Shown: in pieces, positions 1-12,653 of the stretch
Layout of the letters: every line of letters starts with the position of its first letter
How positions within the stretch are numbered: the stretch's first letter is position 1
Assembly (NCBI GenBank): GCA_947359465.1
Contig: OX375878.1
Coordinates: 91,734,377-91,798,376 of the forward strand
DNA from: Metellina segmentata
Lineage: Eukaryota; Arthropoda; Arachnida; Araneae; Tetragnathidae
DNA: 64,000 bases
Reading direction: 5' to 3'
The notes under the pieces: model-generated
Seen by the model: the letters and a program-made list of their open reading frames with translations, nothing else
The model's database searches: none
What the model was told of the DNA's origin: nothing
Position numbers and translations under genes: made by a program

Positions 1-295
1 AGTCATTATATATTTTGATTATATCTTCAATCTAGAGTAAACCAATTCAAACCGAGTAAGGTCGGGTATTTTGCTAGTCTAAGCTATTTCTAAGCAACAG
101 AAAAAAGGGTTACTGTCACTCATCAAAAATCTGTTCTCTTCCCAACCAAGAACATAGGTAATTTTATTCTATTTTTTATATTTTCACCAACCTATGTTTT
201 CTTATTAAGTAAAATTAAAGTGTTTGTGTGTGAATTTTAAATACTAGTTGCATTAATCATGTTTTTACTTCTCTAATTTCTTTGGTACTAATATG

Positions 296-298
<3 letters not shown>

Positions 299-329
<31 letters not shown>
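299..329. repeat. (TA)n microsatellite
   Basis: Uninterrupted alternating T/A of about 31 bases, read directly. Confidence 0.95.
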
Positions 330-332
<3 letters not shown>

Positions 333-339
333 ATAATAT

Positions 340-433
340 ACCACAGATAAGTATTGCATGACGACGAGGGTGCAGTGAGAAAATTATAATTCTCTTAAGG
401 TTGCCACTACTTGGATAAGTTTGGGAACCCCTG
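340..433 (+). mobile_element. Right end of a hAT-type transposon (fragment)
   Basis: The stretch ends in GGGAACCCCTG. Its reverse complement, CAGGGGTTCCCAAACTTATC, is a typical hAT terminal inverted repeat. No matching left end lies in the window, so the element is cut by the window edge or decayed. The rest of 1-340 holds nothing I can name apart from the TA tract. Confidence 0.45.
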
Positions 434-506
434 TGTTAGCTTATTCTTGTGGTGTGCAATAGAGATTAAAGAGTAGAACTATATATTTTCACACAAAGCC
501 ATTAAA

Positions 507-983
507 ATGTCAGCAGGAAAAAAGAAAGATCCAATATGAGAATTAAAACCAAGTAAAAATCCATTTATTATTGCTGCTCGGCAGTTTTATAAACCGAATT
601 TACTATAGTCCGATTATTTCTGTCCTCTATTCTACATCTCAGACTATAGTTTAAGTCTGTCACTTATACTTACTGATAAATTTGTTAACATGGTGATGTA
701 ATTTTCTCAAGAAAGAATATGTATGTCAACTTGTGTTTTAAAGTTAAACAAATGTTAAGTAAATATTGATTTACCATGTCACAAATTCTGATTGTTTACT
801 TAAAATAAATATTGGTTTACAAGTCATGTCACAAACTCAATTTTTTATTTAACAAATTCATATATAATTATTATAAAAACAATGTATAGGGCCTGCAGAA
901 ATTTAACTAAAAAAATCTGATTTAAATCAAAATAATCAAATTAATTGATTTTTTTTTTTAAATCATGATTTTTTTACACCCTG
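507..983 (+). mobile_element. hAT-like derivative, decayed copy (inverted relative to the 25.8-26.9 kb copy)
   Basis: The right end, TTTTACACCCTG at 983, matches the terminal repeat of the element at 25842-26879, and about 300 bp inside it match that element in inverted orientation. At 507 an ATG opens a short frame beginning MSAGKKKDPI and then a stop. This looks like the start of a BED-finger hAT transposase, but that is inference. The left end is not clear. Confidence 0.45.
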
Positions 984-1845
984 ATTTTAATACAATAAAT
1001 CAAATTTTAATTGCAAATCTAATTTTTCTGTGTGGTATTTACTCTAAACATGTACGTTTTTTTGTGTTGTTTCATCATTTAAATTCAGGTTCAACTCCTT
1101 GATTTTTTAAAAATTGTTGTAAAAAAGTAAAAAAATTAAGAAAAAAACCATAAAACATCGCTTTCGCGACTAACGTAACAGATTCTACCATTCCACCCAT
1201 TTTAATCTTCCCAATTTTATTATTACCAAAAATTAATGACAAGAGATCATTCAGACTTTAGCATCTGCTTGAAGTAAGCACTGGACAATTAACATAATTA
1301 GCGAGTAGCATTGCCATACATGTTTTTGAATATTTTAGTCCGTCTTGGCTAGCTTAATACCAACCTTTAAGACTATCTCCTAAGTAAATTTTCACTGTCA
1401 GCGACTGACAACAGCAAAAAAACAAAATGCAAAACATGTACATACATTATAAATTTGTTTGTACAAATTTTAACTGACAGTTGAAAAATAAGGCAAGGCT
1501 CCAAGAGTTGCTACTTTTCAATATTTATTTTTAATGAATGCATATTCTCAAGAAATATCTAGTATCTGGGTCATTCCCAAAAGAAATGTAAAAACTATGT
1601 CCAAGAGTTAATATTTTTATTTAAATAATATGCTTTTGAGAAATAGTTGTTTGTTTCCTGATCTTTTTTCATCTAACTTTTCTAGTTGAGAATATTTTGC
1701 AAGAGCAAAAATTAATTACAATAATTTACAAAAAACAATATGCATAACTGGGCAGAGAAAACAAGCTGTCCCAGGCTCAAATTTAGAACATTTGAAGATG
1801 TTTGTAATGAACTCGTATTGGAGTTGTAATAAGAAGTCCCAATAT
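984..1845. other. No gene recognised
   Basis: AT-rich sequence with frequent stops on both strands. I see no terminal repeats, coding similarity or tandem structure. Confidence 0.5.
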
Positions 1846-2400
1846 ATAATGAATAGGGCTCGGATTTTGCATATCTTCTTTTTAACCCCTAATATTGATA
1901 GAAATATGTATTGAGTGCTTTTTTACCATTTAGCAACAAAAAAAACAAGAATTTTTTTTTGCATGTTTGGGATTATTTTGCATATTTAGGGTTCTTTGCA
2001 TGTTTTGTGCATATATGAACAATTTTTTATTACTCATTTATAAAATTTTCTATTTTCAAACCATTTTTAGAAAAAAAAAAACTTCAAAAAAGTTTTTTTT
2101 AAGACTTTTGCTTTGTGCGTTTGGAAAGATTTTCAGAAGCAAAACACATTTGGGTTGTTTGGCCTGGCCTTTTCTTGTTTAGCCAAAAATGTATAGATAT
2201 AAGCGGAAGAGAAAGATAGTAATGAAAGCATAAGCACGTGAAGCTAAACATATTGCTTAGTTCTATAACAATCGAATTGCAACAGAGACTCTCAGTCTGC
2301 AAGCTACTTTGATCAACACAAATCAACTGCGACTCACAAACAAAGAGTGAAAAGGGCTCGAAATGTTAAGCATCTTAAACTTTGACGCGATGAAAGGCTG

Positions 2401-3660
2401 TTGAAGTCAGAGTCTCAATCGTCGGAGAAAAACGAGATGTTCCAAGATCTCTGTGAAGCAATGTTGAAATCAAATATTGCTCTTATTAAGTTGGAGAATG
2501 AACATTTTAGAGCCTTCTTGAAGAAATACACAGGCAAAGAAATTTCCCATGAATCCACACTTAGGAAATATTACATTACGCCAGTGTACGAGAAGATGAT
2601 CAAAAGGATACAAAATGAGATAGGTGATTCCATCATCTGGATGTCAATTGATGAAACGACTGATCCTTGCGGGCGATATGTAGACCATGTAATAGTTGGG
2701 AATTGGGAAACTCAATTCAGAGGAAGCTGGACGTGGTCACCTAATTTTATGCAGAGTTGGAAAAAACTAATCACTCCACGATTGCCATGACAGTGGTTGA
2801 AGCGATTAATATTTTGTGGTGGTTTCATGCGCAGCAGTATGGGGAGGAACGATTGTTGACTTTTGTTACGGATAGTGCAGCCTTCATGATGAAGGCTGCA
2901 GAAAGCCTAAAAATGTTTTATCCCAAGATGATTCACCTAACGTGCATGGCTCATGGTGTCCATCGCGTTGCAGAAAAGTTGAGGAATAGTCTACCTGATT
3001 TGAATAAATTTATATCTTCGACAATAAAGGTATTTGTTAAGGCACCTAGCAGAGTAAGAGCTTTCAAAAATGCATATCCTAATATTCCTCTACCACCTGA
3101 ACCAATAATCACAAGATAGGGCACGTAGATTTCTGCGGCTAATTATTTTGCTGAACATCACCAAAAATTGAAAGAAGTGATTGGAAGTTTTGATGATACC
3201 GGGAACCAAGCTATTGTGAAAGCAAAAGCTGCACTGAACAACTCTTCTGTGGTCCAAAATGTGGCTTACGACAGATCGAATTTTGGCAATTTTCCTGATT
3301 TAATTACCACTCTGGAAAGTAGAGGAATGGATCTGTGTAATTCTGTGGCTCTAATCGATGACTTGATTACGAAAAGTAAAGAGTGAAACGGGCCCATCGG
3401 GGAAAGCACGAGGAAGAAGCTGGATGCGGTACTGAAAAAAAAAATCCTGAATGGAAGACTTCTCAGGCTGTGTCAAAGATTTTGAATGGAGAGGTTGTAC
3501 CAGAATGTGAGTTGACGGACCCTCAAGAAATACTATCTTACCGATTCCTCCCCATCGTCGCATGTGACGATGAAAGGTCATTCACCTCATTTGAAGAATG
3601 TTTTAAGTAACAATAGACGAAGTTTCAAGGTTGAAAACCTTGAAAAAACATTGATTATTC
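2401..3660 (+). pseudogene. hAT-family transposase, disrupted (copy 1)
   Basis: In life this would be a nuclear cut-and-paste transposase with the hAT RNase H-like fold. The reading passes through several frames. The first segment (2401-2790) has IIWMSIDETTDPCGRYVDHV, matching the hAT region around the first catalytic Asp. The second (2757-3119) has VTDSAAFM and the [15 protein letters not shown] stretch typical of the family. A third segment covers 3168-3386. The C-terminal dimerisation motif reads VACDDERSF at 3383-3610. A TAG replaces the Trp codon expected in RWGTW near 3125, and there are frameshifts near 2700 and 3380. The same TAG is in copy 2, so it predates both insertions. Identification as hAT is firm; the subfamily is not named. 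Confidence 0.85.
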
Positions 3661-3692
3661 AATGTAGTTTCAATTAGTTGGAGGATGTTCAG

Positions 3693-4236
3693 GGATGTAA
3701 CTAGACTAGTTTTCGCCCGGGAACACCTGAACACCGGGAACACCTCCCCGACAACACCTGTAATCGCCACCACACATTAATTCCACAAATCCAAAATTTT
3801 TAAATTCTACAAAGATGGCAAGGACTTAATTTCAATTTTCGAAAGTAAATCGATTAATTTGCAGCAATTTCCTTGACAAATAATCGAACCGTAAAACTGA
3901 CGTCTCAATTAGACACTTTTAAAGCTAACCGAATTCAGTTTCGTTTGTCGGCGCATCAAAGCCACTTGGAAGACAGGAAACTTCTTAAACACGAGCCCGT
4001 TATCCTGAACTTCTTTACTCATATCAGACTCGTGCAACCCTTCACACAATTTGCATTTAGTTCCTTTTATCGTTTTTGGTTTTTGTAGTCAATTAATAAA
4101 TTTTCCTCTTCATTTTTTATCATGCGTAAATATATATACTAGTAAAAAAAGTCGTTGACATGTTTAGCAACCCTACTCATTCCGTCGCGGGCACATGTCC
4201 CGTCTACCCACCTAGTTACACTCCGGAGGAAATTTG
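3693..4236 (+). mobile_element. Possible small element nested in both hAT copies
   Basis: GGGATGTAACTAG at about 3695 and an inverted CTAGTTACACTCC at about 4220 bracket roughly 540 bp. The same structure is at about 36795-37312 in copy 2. It contains an open frame (3873-4088; 118 codons in copy 2 at 36958-37314) with no similarity I recognise. It may be an insertion present before the hAT copies separated, or simply hAT 3' sequence. No convincing target duplication was found. Confidence 0.3.
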
Positions 4237-4517
4237 AAATGCTTTAATTTTAATCTACATTTTCCCCCAACGATGTAAGATTTATTAATTTGTTGCTTTG
4301 TATATTTTTTATTACCTATAACTGCGCTGTAAAAATAAAATTGTGAATTAACTGAATGAAAGTGTGGTTCAATTTCACGTTATTCTATTCACTACCCCTT
4401 TTTGTAAGAATAAATATACTTTTTTACAATTTCGCATATTTGGGGAGTTTAGTGCATATTTTGTGATTTTGAAATGCATATTTCAGGTCATATTTTTGCA
4501 TATCGATCTGAGCCCTA

Positions 4518-7500
4518 ATAATGAAACACCTATTTAACCCCTTCTGGTGAGACGACGAGTCCAGCTCATCATTTGTTTTTCATGCCATGCAGCACAACGA
4601 CAAGCTATACTCGTCATGTGACTTAAGTTACTGCAATGACTAATACAGCCAGTTGTATCTTGAAGTTATAAGAATCGCGCCAAGAACAAATATCAGTTAC
4701 ATTTCTAGCCATAGTCAAAAGTTTAATTAAATCGTACCAGAAGAGGTTAATAAAATTTCTGAAAAAATGCGTTTCAAATTTATTTTTTATTTTTAGAGAT
4801 TTTTTTGTGTGTCCCAAATTTTATTAAGTCCACTCAGTTACAAGGTCAAGGAGTTTTAAATATAAAAATGAAATTATATTAATGGTGGCAACTGTACTGA
4901 ACTCTCTGAAGGATTTTGTGTTCACTTCCTGTCAGTCATATTGTATTGGATATTCAAGAAAACGGTAAGATCGATGTCTGATTACTTAAAAATGTAATTA
5001 GTAAATGCTCACCCTGTTACATCATTTTCTTAATCTAATAACTACTTAAATGAAATAAAACATAAAGAGGAAGTAACAGCAGATTAACAGCAGTTAAACA
5101 CTTTTTAGTTTTTTGACTGTGCATGAAATTTTAAGCTGCGATTTTACTTTTAGGGTTAAATGTCCATTCTGTTACATATGGACCAGAATTGCAACAGAGT
5201 GAAACAATGTTTTTACATTTTTTTGCGAATAACCCATCTGTATCTTGTATACAGGAGGGGGTAAATCTATTCAGAGGGCAATATCTGGATTGTACAGGGC
5301 TACACTTATCTAGAGGGTTGTATGCAGCCTGATAAAAATATTTGGAGGGCAGTTAAGCCTATCCAGAAGGCTGTATTTGGTCTGCAGGCTGGATCAGAGG
5401 GCCATAACTGGTCTTTGGGTTGTGAACAATGTATTCACAACTGATTTATCTTATGTATTGAAATTTGTGCAAGAGCTGGTTAAACCTGACCCAACAAGAA
5501 CAGCTGTTTCTCAAATTGCTAGCAATGCTCCAATGAAATCATGATCCAAGTAACTCCTGCTACAAAATATTTCAGACCTCCCAATACTTTAATGGTAAGG
5601 AAATACGAACAAGTTACATACATAAACAGCTAATTGCTTGCAATTTAAATTATTAACACTAAACTCACATTTGAGGAGCAAGGTGATATACCCCATTTTT
5701 AGACCAAAATGCTGATTCAATATTAAAATTAGTTTCACTAGAATGTACTGATTGATGTTCCATGAATATAAGGTAACTGCACAGCAAATCAATAAAATTG
5801 TGGGTCTATGGATGAATGCCAAGTAATTGACAATTTTTCCTCAACTAATAAAAATTTTAACACCAGGAAACAGCTGTTGGTAAGTTCTTTGCTTTATTAG
5901 GAATACATTTTACCTAAGTTACATGACGAAACAGGTGCGAGTTTTCATGAAGTGGTTTTAAACTAAATAAAATAATATTTCCCTCCAATGTGACAATGTA
6001 CCAGATGTTCACTTATCCTTTAAAAAACTCAGGTATTCAGATTTGTGATCACTTAATCATAATAAATATTACAGCAATGAAATTTTTCTCGTGTTACAAG
6101 AAAAATAAAGATCGTCCTGAGTGTTAACTCATCAAGCCCAAAGTAAAAAAGTTTTTTAATTCCTCCATGTATTTAGGCCAAAATGGGAAACAGATTTTGG
6201 AAGACTTAGATTTCCATAGATATTACTCTATCTCAGTTACATGAATTAAACTTAAATTGTTTTGCAATATTAATGTCAATACATTTAAAATTTGCAACTG
6301 CCACAAAACTAAGCAAAGTTTCAAAATGCAACGAATAATGGTCTATAAATGATTCACAAACTTGACAGTAACAATATGCACCATCTCAACCCTAAATTTG
6401 AAGAACTCTCTACTGCCTTTTCACACTAAGCTGCATTTCAGCCATGGGTTCAGACTCCTGAACTATCCCTGGAAAACTAATATACTTTACAAACTGTTTT
6501 ATTCATTTTTGCATCGACATCTTGCACTATAATAAATATTGCTATAAGATTTTATCGGTTACTTTGCCTATTTTGTATATCAATACTAAAACCGAAATTT
6601 TACTTTATCGCAAACATATTGCATTCAACTTTATTGCGATAGCATTTTCTCGACAACTGTCGGATATTATGTTTCAAGTTCTTTATGAGGAAGCCCAATA
6701 TATATATTCCCTCAGAGTTGAACGGAAAACTAAATTTAATAATTGACTGAAGTTATCAAAAATGACAGAAATAGTTTAACTAATCACGTAGATAATTTTT
6801 CTTCGGATTGTCAGTGCAAAAAAAGCATACACAATCCAAAAATTACTAACATTAAGTGCATTTGAGGTTTTCGGATTTACAAGCGGCAATAATCAAAATG
6901 ACCAATTGTAGGATTGAGTTGAAATCCCGAGCATTCAACACGTGCTATGGCGTCAAGGAAACAACTTGTTGATAACAAAAAAAATTATGCTTAAGAAGTC
7001 GAGATTTTCTTTCACACATCAATTATCACATGACAAAATATTCACTTACCCGTTCATTTCAAAGTTTCAACAAATAGTCTAAAAATGTATTCAGATAATA
7101 CTGTTCTTTGTTTCTTCAATATGGCGATTGTAATGATTACAATTTATAGAAAGTTTTTGGAATTACAATCAGGCGCGACGAAAAGCTGTTTGTTTCTACT
7201 ACATTTATGAAAATAAAAAATTATCTAATACAACTAAGGATTGCAAGAAACAAATTTGCATTCGTTTAATAATAAATAAAAATTCAATCTTCAACAGGTA
7301 GAGCCCGAATAATATCTTACTTTGGCGTTGCCATATCAATCTAACAAATTGAAACTAAAAAGAAAACTACTCTGTGCTAAAAATAATGTTTGATTTTTGG
7401 TGAAATCATTCCTTTTCTATTTTCTCAAATCTTCAAGTTTGTAAACTTAAGCTTAAAAAAACGCTTGATTTTAGGTGGATTAGATTAGAATCAAAATGGA

Positions 7501-7690
7501 CACCACCAAAACCAGACGAGATCATTAACAAAGCGGGATCGTTGGGAAAATACCCACATATGCTTTGTCCCCGAGAAAATCAAAAATTCAGTTGCAGGAT
7601 TTGCAGAAATTCCAAAGTATGTCCACCATTTTAAAGAAATCATTACGAAGCCAAAAATTTTCACTCAGCTGATGTTGTTTTGAAGAAGCT
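4518..7690. other. No gene recognised
   Basis: AT-rich sequence. Short imperfect GAGGG-rich motifs recur at about 5260-5410, and a CTGTTACAT-like motif at 5010 and 5170 is also seen near 56.1-56.2 kb, suggesting old transposon matter. No frame looks like a protein. Confidence 0.5.
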
Positions 7691-7696
7691 TTCCTT

Positions 7697-9100
7697 TTAA
7701 ACTCCAATTTTCAAAAAGGGAATACAAAGTGATCCGGGCAACTACAGACCAGTAAGTCTAACATCAGTAATTTGCAAAATATTTGAATCTCTGTTAAAAA
7801 AGCATATAATGTTATACTTGGAGGAGGGGGGACTGTTATCAGAGAATCAGTATGGGTTTAGGAATGGCAGATCCTGCTCTACAAACCTTTTGAAGTTCTA
7901 CGAAAAAATTACTGAGGAGCTGGATAATAAGAGCAGTGTGGATATCATGTACATAGATTTTCAAAACGCTTTTGATAAAGTACCTCATGGGGCATTACTG
8001 TTTAAATTGGAAAGGCTGGGGATTCAGGGAAAAACATTAATATGGATAAAGAATTGGTTATTGGGTAGAAAGCAGAGAGTGCAGGTAAAAGGAAATTATT
8101 CACAGTGGACAGAAGTTATAAGTGGGGTGCCTCAGGGATCAGTTTTGGGACCAATTTTATTTATAATTTTCATAGATGATAGGTCTGGGGATTAAGAATA
8201 GAATCAGTATATTTGCAGATGACTTAAAAATATGGGGGACAGTGGATACCAAGTTACAGTTAAAGAATTTACAAGGGGATTTTGATAAGATATCCAAATG
8301 GGCTGTAAAATGGGGTATGTCATTTAATGTAGGGTAGGGAAATGTCAAGTTCTGCGTATGGGTTACAGGAACAGTAGAGCCGAGTACTGTCTGTAGGGAA
8401 TAAAGGTAAAGGAGGGAGAAACAGTCAAGGATCTTGGGGTGATAATTCACAGGTATTTTAAAATGGGTCACCAATGTTTAGCTGCGGGTAAAAAGGCTAA
8501 TAGGTTATTGGGTATATTAAATAGACTGTAACTTCAAGGGATAAGAATATAATCTTGCCGTTATATAAGGATTTAGTAAGACCACATATAGAATATGCTG
8601 TACAATTCTGGGCTCCATATATGAGAAAGGATATAGAATTAATTGAAATGGTTCAGCACACAGAGCTACAAAAATAATAAAGGGGATAGCAAATCTCTGA
8701 CTGCAATGAACGTTTAAGTAAGCTAAACATGTATACACTGGAAAGAAGAAGAAGGAGGGGGGATTTGATTCAGCTTTTCAAGTTTGTAAAACAAGGGGTC
8801 ACAGAGGGCTTAAATTTCAATAGGGATAACAGAACAAGGGGCCATGGGTATAAATTGAATAAGACACATTTTAATCGGGATTTAAGGAAAAACTACTACT
8901 TTAATAGGGTAATAGACAGTTGGAACGGGTTGCCTGAAAATATAGTTAATTCAAAGGGAGTGTACGTATTTAAGACACAATTGGATAGTCAGTGGGAATT
9001 GGGGAATTCATAAACAAAGGACCAGCCTTGTTGGGCTTGAGCCTGTAGCTGGTCGTCAATATATGTATTTGTATTTGTATATTTGTATTTAATAAAGCTT
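7697..9100 (+). pseudogene. Non-LTR retrotransposon (LINE) reverse transcriptase, 5'-truncated and frameshifted
   Basis: In life this domain copies element RNA at a nicked target. The frame enters at about 7710 with PIFKKG and NYRPVSLTSV (RT domain 0-1). It continues through the 7809-8195 segment: QYGFRNGRSC, YIDFQNAFDKVPH (catalytic Asp region) and GVPQGSVLGPILF. A frameshift near 8180 precedes FADDLKIWG, the catalytic FADD box, in another frame. A C-terminal segment at 8729-9013 has RDLRKNYYFNRVIDSWNGLP, common after LINE RT domains. No endonuclease domain is present. The 3' end has short TATTTGTAT repeats at 9060-9095, like the microsatellite tails of CR1/L2-type LINEs. A CR1/Jockey-type assignment is likely but not certain. 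Confidence 0.8.
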
Positions 9101-9394
9101 TCACTAGGTAATAGCGTTTTCCGAGAGGTATTTCTGTCAAGCAAAATGTAGTTAACAGAAACGTTCCTGTGGCGAACGTTTCCTGAACATATTCCGAACT
9201 TGACCCTTGGCCTATTTTTGAATACGATTTGAGCACATCATTAACAGTAACAAGCAATGAATTTCGAATTCATCAAAACGAGTTGACTAGTCAACACAAA
9301 TTAGATTATAAACGCCTAACATCGCCAAACAATTATGTACTGCATTTTAAGGTAAGCCGACAAGTATCATACAGGAGAATATTTGGTAGGTAGT

Positions 9395-9688
9395 TCATTA
9401 ACAACTCTCCAGAGCTACATAGTGGGCTATTGCTGACGGTCCGGAATCCATCCCACATAAAAGTTGTCCGAAAAGATCAGAAGACACCACATAATTTTGA
9501 ACCTTGGTCCGATGGCGTGGAGGAAGTTTGGATGCTCCACTCTCCAAACCACCAACGAGAGGATAGTTAAGGTGACGACACATTTAACGTGAACCAGCCC
9601 GTTTTCTCGACGGGTTTTGGTTGGACCCAGTTTCAAACTCGCAATTCTCAGGTTGTAATCTGTTACTCTACCAACTACCGTGGCCTTC
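9395..9688 (-). mobile_element. tRNA-derived SINE
   Basis: On the minus strand the 5' end reads like a tRNA: GTAGTTGGTAGAGTAACAG (A-box-like), then GCGAGTTTGAAAC (B-box-like), the two parts of an internal RNA polymerase III promoter. The body, with TTCAAAATTATGTGGTGT and GGACCGTCAGCAATAGCCC, is shared with the SINE at 42016-42311, which shows that both belong to one family. A frame crossing it is incidental. Confidence 0.65.
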
Positions 9689-9699
9689 AAGAGCATTTG

Positions 9700-10130
9700 G
9701 ATAGCAGAATTAAAATATTCGTATTCTGCCAGGTTTGTTTGCACCGAAACTCGAAAATACGTTTAAAACCTGTTTCTTTATTAAAATTCAAATTGGAAGC
9801 AGCTTTTCAAAATATATAAAAACTTCAACTGTATTTTCTGACATTCAACATTTTTATCCGTAAGAAAAAGCTCAGGTGTGACTTCGTCATCTGACCACAA
9901 TCATTCAAAATTAAGCGGTATTGGCTACGCATATTTCTTTTAGGGGTTAATCGTTTGATGGACCGTCACCAATCCCCCGTTATATTCCAAATCGATGTCA
10001 ATTAAAATACCTACCAAACCAAACGTAAGAAAAAAAAAATTTATTCTAAAATTTATACAATCAAAATACTTTGATGTAAGAACTCTTAGATGAAGGTCAT
10101 CACAATAGTGTATATTTCCATCTTGGTTTA
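9700..10130. other. No gene recognised
   Basis: AT-rich spacer between the SINE and the mariner element. No repeat structure noticed. Confidence 0.5.
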
Positions 10131-10132
10131 TA

Positions 10133-11432
10133 CAGAGGCTGTTCGCACATTTTTTAGACGATTTTGGTTAGCGGTAATAAAAAATCGTTTGCTACAAAAG
10201 AAATAATTGCAGTTGTACTATGTTTTTAAAAGTCAAAATTATCGTCTGCGGCTTAAGAGGTTTGTTTTTATTCAAAGTGGCGTTTTAACGAAGCAGTGGT
10301 TCGAAGGCTATATTTAAGCTTTCCGAAGAGAAATTTTCATATTCCGTTATCCAAAAACGATGTGAGAGTCATGGTTTTGTGATATCTAAAGCGTCGATAG
10401 GTAATATCGTCAACAAGAAAAGGAAAAAACGTGAAATTGTAGCCTCAAGTGAGACAAAAATTCCAAACAAGTATCCAAGGAAGAAACGGACATCTTCGAC
10501 TATTGCAAAGCTACGTTGTTTAATGTTAAAAGAAAATCCCCCTAGTCAGAGAACAGTTGCAAAATCATTAAAATGCTCGGTGTCCACATAAAAAATGATA
10601 AACGTTGATTTAAATCTTAAGAAAGCGAAAAAAACGCAATGTGCATCGTCTTTCTCCAAAGCATATCGCTGAACGCAGGACACTCTGCCGAATTCTATAT
10701 GACAAACACTTATCCAAAGAAAAATGGAAAATAATTGTCACAATAGATGAATCATGGGTGTATTTAAATGATTGCAGCAACAAAAAAAGAGCCATTTATT
10801 ATCATAAAAGGGGAGAAAAAAATTTAAGTACATGGTTCACAGAATTGAAAGAAAGTTTTTCTAAGGGATTCATGATTGTTGCTGGTTTTTCATATAATGG
10901 CAAGTTAAAAATAAAGGGAGTGGGAAAAAATGTCAAGATTAACTCCAAATACAATCAGGAACATATTTTATCGCCAATTTTTCTGAATTAAATACCATCG
11001 CTTTACCCACAGTGCCATCAATCTGTGGAACTCCATCAAGACAAAGCTAGCAGTCACACATCAAAATCCACTGTAAATTTCCTAAAAGAAATGGAACAAA
11101 AAACCGGTATCAAGGCCATACCCTTCACTGATATCCCTACTAAATCTCCCGATGTATCACCTATGGATTTTTGTGCTTTCGGACTTTTAAAATCTGCATT
11201 ATCCAAACGTCGTCCCACAACCCTTACAGGACTCTGGAAAGCTGTTCAGGAGGAATGGGATAGAATACCTCTTCTGACACTTCAAAAGGCATTATTATCC
11301 CGGAAATTACGGTGTCAAAAGATAGTTCAGAATAAGGGCTATCAAATAGAACATTTAAAACACAAGAATTTTATGTAATTTAGTTTTGTGAATACAATAT
11401 ACATTGTCTAAAAAATGTGTGAACAGCCTCTG
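10133..11432 (+). mobile_element. Tc1/mariner transposon, DD41D type (1300 bp, TA-flanked)
   Basis: Inverted termini CAGAGGCTGTTCGCACATTT (left) and CAGAGGCTGTTCACACATTT (right, reversed) differ by one base over 20. TA lies on each side (10131-10132 and 11433-11434), as expected for Tc1/mariner. The interior carries a transposase in three broken segments. Both ends are intact, so the ends could still be substrates if an active transposase exists elsewhere. Confidence 0.9.
10310..11378 (+). pseudogene. Mariner-type transposase with DD41D signature, disrupted
   Basis: The N-terminal DNA-binding part spans about 10310-10591, with basic KKRKKRE. The catalytic part begins at 10641. The first Asp is in VTIDESWVYL. 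The second is in ELHQDKASSHTS (11025 segment). The third is in SPDVSPMDFCAFGLLK. By my count 41 residues separate the second and third Asp, which is DD41D rather than the DD34D of classical mariner. DD41D is known for rosa-type elements. A stop near 10590 and a frame change near 10990 break the gene. Cut-and-paste transposition at TA sites would have been its role. Confidence 0.8.
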
Positions 11433-11741
11433 TATAACTGCTTCTCGAGAAGTAGCTATATTACACTCGTGTGGAATGTGTTGTTACTCCCCGTTAATAA
11501 TTCGAGCCTTACCACAACCTAAGGTTGTGTAGGTGCTGAATCTATTTCTCTCGTATCGTCAAAGTCCCTATCCTTGGAAACTGTACGTCAATATAAAATA
11601 TGGTAGTTATCACATGATCGTAATACCATCGTCATAATCCTCAAGAGCCTATGAGCTATTACTACATCCATAATCTGCACACTGACCACATATAGAAGCA
11701 GCACTGGGATCTACCTATTTTGTATTTACAATTCCTGTCAT

Positions 11742-12425
11742 ATGAGGTTTCGCTCTATCCTACTGAAGTCATTAGAAAATTTTATCAATAATTTAAAAGA
11801 ATTTGAAAAAGTTGAAATAGAAGCAACTGATTTATCAGGGCTAGCATTTAATGTGGAAGATGGACAAACTCGCAGATAACAAAAGAGAAAAATGTTTTTT
11901 AATGAAAACAAAGAAGTCGGACATGAATTTAGAATGAAAGAAAATTTCATAGTCAATTCATTTTATTTCATATGTGATAACACCAAGGGAAAATTATCTC
12001 AAAGAACTCAGACGTATGAAGATGTTGTGGTGCCTTTTCAAATATTTTTTTATTGGGATTTATCAATAAAAGAAAAAAAAACACGATAAAAAAGTTGAAG
12101 GATATTTACAAAAATAACATTGATGTCTGTACTTTTGAAGATGAATTTGACCATTTTTTAATACTTCTTAAAGAAAACGAGGACACCATAAAAACCACAC
12201 TAGAAATATATATCGAGCCTCCAAAGAAATGTCTTGCACATTTTCGAATGGTAAAATAGAATTGAAAAATGTTTTAACAATTCCTTTATCTAATACGTCG
12301 GGAGAAAGATCGTTTTCTGTTTTAAAGCGTGTAAATAATTATTTAAGGAGTTCTATGGGTGAAGAAAGATGAATTAATATGGCTATTCTGTATATAGAGC
12401 AAGAAATTAAAAATTTGCCAAAATA
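11742..12425 (+). pseudogene. hAT transposase C-terminal half, decayed (ZMYM1-like type)
   Basis: Fragments on the plus strand follow the order found in ZMYM1-like hAT proteins: FIVNSFYFICDNTKGKLSQR (11941-12010), then a spacer, then LSNTSGERSFSVLKRVNNYL (12280-12345), the conserved GERSFS dimerisation motif, then INMAILYIEQEI. Stops and frameshifts separate them. The right terminus of the element is probably at 12653. Confidence 0.7.
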
Positions 12426-12625
12426 ATTGACAAATTTGCAAGAAATAAAGCAAAACGGAAATTCATGTAAAAAAATGTTTTTTTTTTTTAAATAAATTTA
12501 TTTAATGTATTATGGTATGAAATTTTTTTGATAACTTTTTTATTATTTATAACTTAATAAGAGTTTTCTTGAAACTTTTTTTTTTCTAACTTGAGTTTGC
12601 GGGACTCGAAAATTTTAATGCTTGG

Positions 12626-12653
12626 GGCCTCCACTTGTCTAGATCCGCCACTG
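12626..12653 (+). mobile_element. Right terminal repeat of the 11.7 kb hAT
   Basis: CTAGATCCGCCACTG ends at 12653. Reversed, it reads CAGTGGCGGATCTAG, a typical hAT terminus. No left partner was found, so the element is 5'-truncated. Confidence 0.55.

Larger units (their letters stand above)
1854..4517 (+). mobile_element. hAT transposon copy 1 (2664 bp, perfect 8-bp TSD)
   Basis: The left terminus TAGGGCTCGGATTTTGCAT and the right terminus (reverse complement TAGGGCTCAGATCGATATGC) are imperfect inverted repeats. The 8 bases before the element (1846-1853) and after it (4518-4525) are both ATAATGAA. An 8-bp duplication is the hallmark of hAT transposition. The interior encodes a broken hAT transposase at 2401-3660. 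A second copy lies at 30661-37597 in the same orientation. Confidence 0.9.
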
